From Aporrectodea caliginosa (lineage: Eukaryota; Annelida; Clitellata; Crassiclitellata; Lumbricidae), in NCBI GenBank assembly GCA_020284085.1, contig JACEVL010000154.1, positions 1,983,143 through 2,047,142 of the forward strand: 64,000 nucleotides of DNA, read 5' to 3'. The translations under genes were made by a program, and so were the position numbers. Position 1 is the first letter of the stretch, and every line of letters starts with the position of its first letter. The notes beneath the pieces were generated by a model. The model was not told where the DNA came from. It did no database searches and was given only the letters and a program-made list of their open reading frames with translations. Of this stretch, positions 55,611 to 64,000 are shown piece by piece.

Positions 55611-58600
55611 ATTCAGAGGCTTGTAATGCTTACAAGTAACTTCCTACAGTGGTGGTATTTCATCCGATACTGGCAAAATGAGTTGGGCATAATTCACACC
55701 AAATCCTATGATGCATTCGCCTACTGTTCAGAATGTTTGGATTTATACCATTCAGTCAAGCCACATCCCAGGCAGGAACCTTAATTCCGTTTGCCTCATT
55801 CAGAACATCAGAATTCTTCATTTGTATATTTCAATATCAGATAAGTAAAATCTTTTAAGATACTTTGCAAATCAGACTTAGAAATTACCAGTACAAGAGT
55901 CAATAAAATCTGGCTTTCTATTCTACAAAATGACAGAATAAACTGATAAATTTTGTGTCAGGCATTTTGTCTTCTCATCTGTATTCAGCTAAAGACCAAA
56001 AACATATTTAATCAAAGTCAATCTCACAATAAATCAGACTTCCCAAGTTTTCTTTCATCATGAAGTCCATTTATTATATGCACATACGACGTCATACGTC
56101 CATATATTTTATATATATACACACACATAAATACATTATAAATACGTATATGTATGCCTTCAAATACTTGCACAGTGCATTTTAAAAACCGCATAAAGGT
56201 GCTGATGCATAACTAACAGTTCTAAAAGGTGTATAAACCAAGAATGTTTCTTGAGCTGTTTGTGAAGAAGAGAGTTTAAATTTTCAGAGCAAGACTCTTC
56301 CAGAAGGATGGTCCAGTTCAGCACACTAAGACCGAGCTGCCATATGGTAGTGCAGGATTGATTACCAGATCTCCATGGGCTGCAGAACGCAGACTTTTTC
56401 GACCTGGCTGGCTCAAGACAGAACTCAGAGGTCTACATAATTATCATATTATGATGTTCAAGTTAAATTATATTATATTTATTTTATGAATCATGTGCAT
56501 TACATAAATTATTTCTCTAATTTATAATTACTACTGCTGAAACTAATATCACTCATGAATCAGATGCTCAGAATATGTTACAGACTTTTCTATATCTAAA
56601 ACACACAGATATACAATACAATACAATACAATAGTACTTTGATATTGCCCTGCTTCCAAAGTTCAGATATGCAGAGGTGTCAAGTGTCTCAGAGACATGC
56701 GGTCAGCAAGTGATTTCATCCCTGAGAAATTTATCGTCTTGAGCTACAAATGTAATCATTGGCAGCGAGTGATAATGGGAGAGGGTAAAGGAAGAGCCAC
56801 CAGAGGGCAACGGATGTAATGACAGTGGAGACCTGTTTATGCCCAGACATCAGACCCACTGTGATCGCATGCTAATGGACCGCTTGCTAATAGAGCCAAG
56901 TTTAAATATCTTTTACGATGCCTACATGTATGCTGGACTTCGTGGCTAAAAAAAATGGCATGCCTATTTGTTAATGGTGCTTGAAACAATTCATCCCCAT
57001 TAAGTTTCCAAATTTTGCTGCTTGGACTTGCAGAAATGGGCCACTTATTATGCATTTATGCCTTTCCTTTCAGGGCTTTTTCTACTTTGAGTTTTGCAGA
57101 ATAGCATACACATTCCTGCTCAAGTCTCCAGGTAAAATCGATATTTTGTACAAAGGTGTTCAATCAGGGTTCCTCCATTATTATATTCGTTTATTGGTCC
57201 AATATCATATAGACACACCGCTATTAGTTACATTGTATATATAGAGAGTCTGAGAGCTATCGGCAAACAAAGCATGCCTCCGTCAATTACTTCATCAGTT
57301 GCTGCGAGCTTTTCAAAACTGTAAGAACAATGACACTTTCCTTTTGCCATTATATTCGTTAACAGATTTTTAATATATTACAGTACTCTATAACCACTAT
57401 ATATAACATGCCTATAGCATGTTTCTGCTCTGGGCATCCAGTAGATTCTATGTAAGTTGATGAGCAGTATATAGCACTACTGAGCAAGTTCCAGCACTAT
57501 GTGTTAATGCATCTTGTGTTTTAATTAGGTATCTTCGGAAGCAGTGATGTAATCTCGCATTAAATGGACTTACACATAAATGGGTCCTATATAAACAGGT
57601 GCTCAGCATATCAGGGACAAAGTTGGCCTAGGCAACAATGCCATTATAGACTAAATGAGAATTAAATAAGAACTGTGTTTCCTTCATGTTATATACTGTC
57701 ATACTTCATTATGATCAAGGTTTTTTCAGACATCAAAATAATCACAGCACCGCTAGAAAAGCACAGAATGCCATCATTATTATTATTAATAATTAAATCT
57801 GTAACATGGTCAGACCAAAATGTGAATCATTACCGAACATATGCTTGTACTTGTAGATATAACTGATCTACATGCATAATGCAAATGTCTAGTACCCAAT
57901 AACAGTCTACTAAAGTCTGTGTTTTGATAATGATGACCAAAAATGCATATATATATATATATATAATATAATATATAATTTATATATATATACACAGAGG
58001 CATACCGGGGCTACTGTACTCTTATCATGATGACTTGATCTCTCCCCCCCAACCCCCGTCGTTTATCAAAAGGCTTAGCACAAACCAACATAGTCACGAT
58101 GTTTACACCTTTATCACTGCCAACGTTGTCACCTATCTCTCATCGGTACCATAGTTCAGCCATGGCGAAAGTCTCGATCACAAACTTGAGGCGCGGCGTC
58201 CACCAAGAAGGACTTTGTAAAGTCGTCGGAACTGCTCGGAAGATCAGTGACGGCAACAGCGAGCCGCAACAGGGTTGTCCTCCCAATTCCGCTTGGCCTT
58301 ATCCGGTGATCCTCTGATTGTATCGTTGTTGATGTTGACAGTCAATGTCGATACCAGACCGACCTCTTCGGTCACCTGATCAATGACTGAACTCCCGATC
58401 TCGTCTCTCGGCTGCTCTGCTGGCGGTCCTTCTCTTTCCTCTTTTCAGCAGTCATGAGAGCAATTGTTTGATTCCATATGATTCTCTCTCCGATTCGACT
58501 TTCTTCGATGATGATCTCTCCAACGATGATGACCTCTGTTGTGGCATTCTCCCTTTTATACCTGCCAAGAAGACTCCAATGCCATCGCATTTTGGGGCCA

Positions 58601-59535
58601 CTCACAGGAAGTCCTTGTGGGTATCACTTTCTGAAGATACCCGACAGAAAGTCCCCTACATGGCTTTCCTATGGGTATCATTTCCCAGCGATACCTCACA
58701 GGGAGTTTATGGATGTATCACAGTTTAACGATCCCTCCAGAGAGTTTACATGTATGTACGTATATGGCCATTTATATAGCGCCTTACAAGAAACTCACAA
58801 AGGCGCTACATGGGTATTGCAGTCTAATGATACCCACCAGAACACAGACAACAAACAAGAATACACAAAAGGTATATTGTTACAATAGATTTAAATAAAC
58901 ACCATATATGTATATCACACTCTGCCATTGTAGTTCAGCCAAGAGCTAACTGCAATCTATGTTAAGCATAGGCCTTTGACCATCTGAAAATCCAAAAACC
59001 CATCAACCAATTGTCGTTACCAATTGTGATTACCATCTTAAGATCCCTGTCCAATACAAGTACAAGAAAGTCCTCCATAAAGAGCATTGTGATTCATGAA
59101 GTGGAGGGAGAAAACCATTGAGGACATGCCCAGGGTCAACCAATACAATAGTGGCAAATAGAACACAGCTACTGGGTGCCTCATGAACAAAGCAAATAAG
59201 GAAAACAAGCATCTGAGAAGAGTAATCTAACTACATGAAAAGCTGATACTGAAAGTAGTTTGAAACTCATAATTCGATCTATCTGTCACCCAGTATCAAT
59301 GTATCAAAGAGCATTGACGTAAGCAATGGCAGAATTTGATTCTCAATGCATTGACTTGAAATTTTATGGAGATGCTGGAGATTACGACACAATCAATCTC
59401 TCTAAATAGATCAGAATGTCGAACAAAGAGCAACAAGATGAGAAAAGAATCCTAAGAACTGATGTGAGTTGGCTATGGAAAATTTGCAGGAATCTCAGTG
59501 ATAAAACATCAGAAGTGACAAAATACAACAGTGCT
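55611..59535. other. No gene recognised; simple repeats and unplaced ORFs
   Basis: (ATACA)n lies at 56605-56632, and (TA)n at 56105-56125 and 57945-57995. Overlapping ORFs at 58099-58900 on both strands have more balanced codon content, but I recognise no domain. A GATATAGCGCC / GGCGCT repeat-tail motif is at 58770-58810. Confidence 0.45.
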
Positions 59536-59539
59536 ATGA

Positions 59540-59770
59540 CAAGTACACAATACGCTGCATAAACTCGTTTAGCAAAGACTGACCAGTGGTTTGATCAAGT
59601 GGACAGAAAACCAGTTGACCAAATCCCACACAATGCACCACATGCATGATTCGAAGGAAAGAGAAACAAACCACAACTACATTGACAAAATATACACAGC
59701 ACTGTCTAGATGCATATGAACGATAAGAGATTTTCACGTGCTGCCATCTCTTAGGCCTAACCACCAGCCC
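59540..59770 (+). mobile_element. LINE C-terminal fragment
   Basis: Translation LAKTDQWFDQVDRKPVDQIP, then FEGKRNKPQ, aligns with the FGHVERMPVDRIPQ ... KRKQRQ segment of the copy at 63720-64000. Stops present. Confidence 0.6.
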
Positions 59771-60129
59771 AACAAAATCCGTAGCAGAAACGAAGTGTAA
59801 GTCCGATACCCAGACACAGAAAGAATAAAGTCCAACACGCTAGAAATTACTGAGCAAATTCCGTACAAATAGACAAAATAATCTTACAAAGAGCTGTAAA
59901 AGTCGATTAATGAATAACGTGGTCCGGTGACATCGTTATAACCGTATGTAAATAAGCGACTGACGAGAGGGAAGGGATTTGAAGGAATGGAAATGGCACT
60001 TTGCCTTAATGTTGTTCTTCTTCTTCTTCCATTCTTGCTGTTGTTGTTGTTGTTGTTTTTATACAAGCAAGAAATTGAGGAAAAGAGAGAAGGGATTTGA
60101 AGGGACAGAAAGTGTTGCTGGCCCAAGTA

Positions 60130-61020
60130 ACTGAGACATGTTTACATCTCTTTGCACAGCATATTAAAGTACCTTGTTTACATGTATGTATATAAAGAGT
60201 GCGACCACTAAGACAACTAAGATACATAAATATGTTTTTAATGCAACTTAGTCTGTACAAATAAACATATACAATACAACTGCATTTGATATCACCCTTC
60301 TTCCTAAGGTGGCCCAAAGCTCAGAAGTGCACATGCCTCCGCGGCACAGATGCAATTATGTTGCAGAGCAACTGTGCGCTGCAGTGCGCAAAGGACTTGC
60401 TCACGGTCCCTACACAGTAACCACCCCGGACGACGATCAAACCAGTGCATTTAAAACCAAACAAAATTGGCCAAACTTCCAGTGAAGCTAAAAAGCTAAA
60501 CAGTGGTTATTGCTGGACAAGAACATATGCAACTATCCCAAGTCTTAAAAATCAAATTTTCTTGTGTGTAATCTGTTCAAACCATCTGTCAAAGATGAGT
60601 GGCTTGCCTTAGTACCGGTAACTGCCTCCGTCATCCATGCTCCCCTTTTAAATGTTTAACACAGGAGTTTTGGCGAGCTAGGCAGTGGTATACCTCTTAT
60701 ATCTTACTTCTTTTTATCATGCTCATACCTTGTGTATCTTGACACAGTTCCATACAGCCAGTTAAGTCAATTTTGCCTGCTCAATCAACTAGCCATATTT
60801 TGAGTGGCACTTGGCTCTGGATCCATTAGCAACAGTGTCAAGGAATAAAGCCATTACAAACCAATTGGGAGCCAATAATCAGCGACAATTCTTTAGCGAC
60901 TGTTCTCCCAAAATAGCATGAAATTTGCAATTACTGTTACCGTTCAGTCCAATTTCAGTCAAGTCCGGCTTGCAGTTGGCATAATAAGAAAAGGATTTAC
61001 TTGGAAATTGGAGCAGAATA
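60130..61020. other. No gene recognised
   Basis: AT-rich, with no convincing ORF. A (GTT)n run precedes it at 60040-60060. Confidence 0.45.
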
Positions 61021-61060
61021 CAGTAATAAAATACAGCCCGTAAAAACAAATTTTTTACTA

Positions 61061-61433
61061 TATCCATCTAGTATCCTATAACGTGTACTCTGAAAATAGT
61101 CCGCGTTCATTTTGCAACATAGCATGCGTTTAATGAGGCAGCGCACCCGTGTCTGTTGCGGCCAATGGCAACGCTGGCCAATGGCAACGCTGCGTTTCGG
61201 AAAAGGGGATTCCCGATTCGAAAAGTTGAGTCCCCGATTCTATAAGCTAGCCTTTTTTGGGGAGCTGAAATTTTGATAGAATGAAGTGTGTGCGAGGGCG
61301 AGTCTATCTGCCAATTTTCACGACGATTGAATGATTGTAAGTGATCGAACTAGTCGTCGCAAGATTTGACTTTTTAGCCTGTGGCTCAATCAATCAAGCA
61401 AGCAAGATTCCCGCAAGTTAAACTAGATGGATA
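61061..61433. mobile_element. Inverted-terminus element, unit 1 (373 bp)
   Basis: It begins TATCCATCTAGT and ends ACTAGATGGATA, which are exact inverses. The interior has a perfect tandem 16-bp repeat GCCAATGGCAACGCTG at 61161-61192. It is followed directly by unit 2, each unit preceded by TAATAAAATACAGCCCGTAA. Confidence 0.75.
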
Positions 61434-61468
61434 ATAAAATACAGCCCGTAAAAACAAAGTTTTTACTA

Positions 61469-61867
61469 TATCCATCTAGTATCCTATAATGCGTCTTATG
61501 AAGCAGTTACCTCTACAAATATATAGTCCATTTTACAACATAGCGTCCGTTTAATGATGCAGCGCGCCCGTTTCTGTTGCAGCCAATGGCAACGCTGGCC
61601 AATGGCAACGCTGCGTTTCGGAAAAGGGATTCCCAGATTCGAAAAGTTGAGTCCCCGATTCTATAAGCTAGCCTTTTTTGGGGAGCTGAAATTTTGATAG
61701 AATGAAGTGTGTGCGAGGGCGAGTCTGTCTTCAAGTTTCACGACGATTGAATGATTGTAAGTGATCGAACTAGTCTCGCAAGATTTGACTATTTAGCCTG
61801 TGGCTCAAACATTCAAGCAAGCAAGATGCAAGCAATCAAGATTCCTGCAAGTTAAACTAGATGGATA
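61469..61867. mobile_element. Inverted-terminus element, unit 2 (399 bp)
   Basis: Same termini and interior as 61061-61433, including the doubled GCCAATGGCAACGCTG at 61582-61613, with a few substitutions and an insertion of AAGCAATC-type repeats near the end. The two units form a tandem duplication with a period of about 408 bp. Confidence 0.75.
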
Positions 61868-61904
61868 AAAAGAAGAAGAAGAAGCATAAGAGCAGTCCCT
61901 TAAG

Positions 61905-62140
61905 CTCTCCCTGAGGCAGCCATGGGTGTGAAGTGTTAGCGATTTCATTTTCGTAGCCTTGGCATATGAGGGCAGGTGTCCAGTCCTCTTACTCACCATC
62001 TCATCTTCCCACCCGACAGTGTACTCATAATAGTTGAGTTGGCTAAGGGTTGCAGGTGGAGCAGAAATCTCTAACCAAATTTCTGCCCTGGCTGGGATTT
62101 GAACCCCCAACCTCTCGACTGACAGTCCAGCACGCCAACT
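61905..62140 (-). mobile_element. tRNA-derived SINE (family A), minus orientation
   Basis: The reverse complement has GTGCTGGACTGTCAGTCGAG, GGGGGTTCAAATCCCAGCC (B box) and the body GTGGGAAGATGAGATGGTGA, as in 33245-33655. Confidence 0.75.
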
Positions 62141-62144
62141 TCAC

Positions 62145-63715
62145 ACAACAGTATGGCATTTCCAAGTACAAAGAATTGTTTACTTCCTTCCAACTGCTGT
62201 TGCACTATTATAACAGGAAGAAAATTGTTTTGACGGGCAATACATCACCGTATGGAATCAATGCAGTCATCTCTCATCATGCAGAGAATGAGACGGAGAA
62301 CCAATTGCCTCTGCATCCTAAATGCCATCACAGAACTTGACAGGAATTATTCTTAACTGACGAGTGTCTGGCCATTTATGGGGACATCATTTCACGAACC
62401 AGAAGGACCATAAACCACAGGTGCGACAGTTGGGGTCGCAAAACAAAGCTACCCCTCAAATGGAAACACGTGCATAATTGGGATATTACTTTAATGGCTT
62501 TGTGATGTAGTTCGATGAAATCCGACAGGACAGAAGAGAAAGACTCGAGTCAGTGGCCCTTTCCTGGGTTCAATAATTTCATTAAGTAGAAAAGCCAGAG
62601 ATTTCTGTGTTCTGTCGTCAAAAAAACAAGCAGAAAAAAAACACAACCTTATCTTCGAGACCAGCTTGAGGAATATTACAATAGACTCACTGGACATATA
62701 AACAGACCACAAGGTTTCAATACATTCCCTATACTACTGGAAGACATTGTCTGGCAGGATTACTAATGGACCGAGGGTTGCACACACGACAGAAGCCATT
62801 TCTTCACCGGAGAACACAAGACTGGAGAGTTGGACGCCTCAAATGGGAAATGGATCGACTGATCAATCGTGATGGATGGAGATATGGAAGAGCAGATTCT
62901 CAAATTGATATCAAGGTTTAAATTAATAGCAAAAGTTGACGGCCAGAGAAATTTATAATCACTTACCAAATCAATATAAAGACAATCAGATGTTGAAAAG
63001 CAATTTCGATAGAATGTCAGAAAAAGAGAAGCATCACTGCTGTGCGTTAAATAGCTACAACAATGATGTCACCAGAACTGGGTATAAATTAGTAATTATT
63101 AGATTTTTTATAGCACTTTCGAAAGGTTCTCAACATGTACTATAATTATACATTGTGTACTACAATTAAAATTAGGCAATTAAACAATAAAAGATGAAAG
63201 ATTTAGCATTCATTTGAGTTGATACTACTGGTCTTGTCTACAATTAGTTCCGGGTGCTGTGGTGGACTTTGTCAATAATTTTCTGTAACTCGATTTGATC
63301 ACTCAAGACTGAAAACACAATATCTGAGCATTACTGATTTTAAAACAATATAAATAATTTAGTATTATTGACATTATTACCATAAGTATTATTATTTTTC
63401 TGCATAATGACAGAGCAACATCAACACTAATATAGTAGTCTGCTCATCCTCCTCCTATCTCGCCTGCTGCTTTCCACTCACGACTGAAAACCAAAATCTT
63501 CAAGCTATCCTATCCTGATTCTACTCCTGCACCACCACATGACCACCATCATTAATAACTTTCACCATAGCACCTTGCTGTCGGGCCTTTGACCTTCTTG
63601 ACCTCCCTGATTCTGGCACTGGCATTGGAGAAAACAACCTGGCATTAGTGGACTTGATTTGATATAGTGCCAGTGAACAAGCTGGTCTCACTGACATTGC
63701 TTTTATATAGAGCTG
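62145..63715. other. No gene recognised; possible LINE relic at 63430-63530
   Basis: AFHSRLKTKIFKLSYP can be read on the plus strand near 63470-63520, like the FxxRLKTxLF ending of LINE reverse transcriptases. The rest is featureless to me. Confidence 0.4.
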
Positions 63716-63719
63716 AGAA

Positions 63720-64000
63720 ATTTTTTGAAGATTTACATTATATTCATCATCATCATCAGTTTCTGATGCCAGCCCTCTGGCGGCGATGGGTACGAATGAA
63801 CGATCTCCACTGTCCTCAGTCACTTGTCAAGTCCAGTGATGTTACGTCCTCATTTATGCTGTCTATCCATCATAGTCTTGGTCTGCCTTTGTTTCTTTTT
63901 CCTTAGAATCTTGCATGTAGTGCATTGTGGAATTCTGTCAACTGGCATTCTCTCTACATGTCCAAACCATCAGAGTCTTCTTTGAACGACTTTGTCTAGC
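63720..64000 (-). mobile_element. LINE C-terminal fragment (runs off the window)
   Basis: The minus strand from 64000 gives LDKVVQRRL, a WFGHVERMPVDRI-like block, RKKKQRQTK, then WRSFIRTHRRQRAGIRN-like sequence in shifting frames. It is the best-preserved copy of the family at 250-690. Confidence 0.75.

Noticed and set aside
58099..58900. Overlapping ORFs on both strands
   Set aside because: Balanced codon content caught attention, but no domain, start context or splice structure supports a gene.

Overview
The window reads as invertebrate animal nuclear DNA: AT-rich, intron-dense, and full of degenerate non-LTR retrotransposons, tRNA-derived SINEs, DNA transposons and microsatellites. Nothing looks bacterial or viral. 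I cannot name the species. An agrin gene carrying a Lustrin-like cysteine module would suit a lophotrochozoan or an invertebrate deuterostome, but that is inference.

Minus strand, 25361 down to 1445: the middle part of an agrin (heparan-sulfate proteoglycan) gene. I rebuilt 14 exons by hand. Every exon has an AG acceptor and a GT donor, the reading frame is kept across all 13 junctions, and the exons sum to 2058 nt (686 residues). The domain order is six 10-cysteine follistatin-like (FS) domains, a 6-cysteine Lustrin-like module, the short GCC-motif linker known from agrins, two laminin-EGF domains, and one more FS domain. This is the agrin arrangement around FS9, except for the Lustrin-like module. 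The SEA, EGF and LamG exons would lie beyond the left edge. The 5' end (signal or NtA region and any earlier FS domains) was not found up to 64000.

Introns of this gene (about 1.7-25 kb) hold a Tc1/mariner-like element with 274-bp inverted termini, a polypurine tract, large CCAT and TACA arrays, a degenerate LINE reverse transcriptase on the minus strand, LINE 3' ends on both strands, and tiny palindromic elements.

25.4-64 kb: no host gene could be confirmed. The main items are an internally deleted hAT element with a perfect 8-bp target duplication (26367-28064), a 20-bp tandem array with a 200-bp higher-order duplication (34.0-35.0 kb), a 468-codon uninterrupted transposase-like ORF (42.9-44.3 kb), a direct duplication about 1 kb apart (53.2 and 54.2 kb), two adjacent 0.37-0.40 kb inverted-terminus elements (61.06-61.87 kb), several tRNA-derived SINEs, and many LINE 3' ends with a shared hairpin tail.

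All calls were made by eye. No alignment, database search or repeat library was used.
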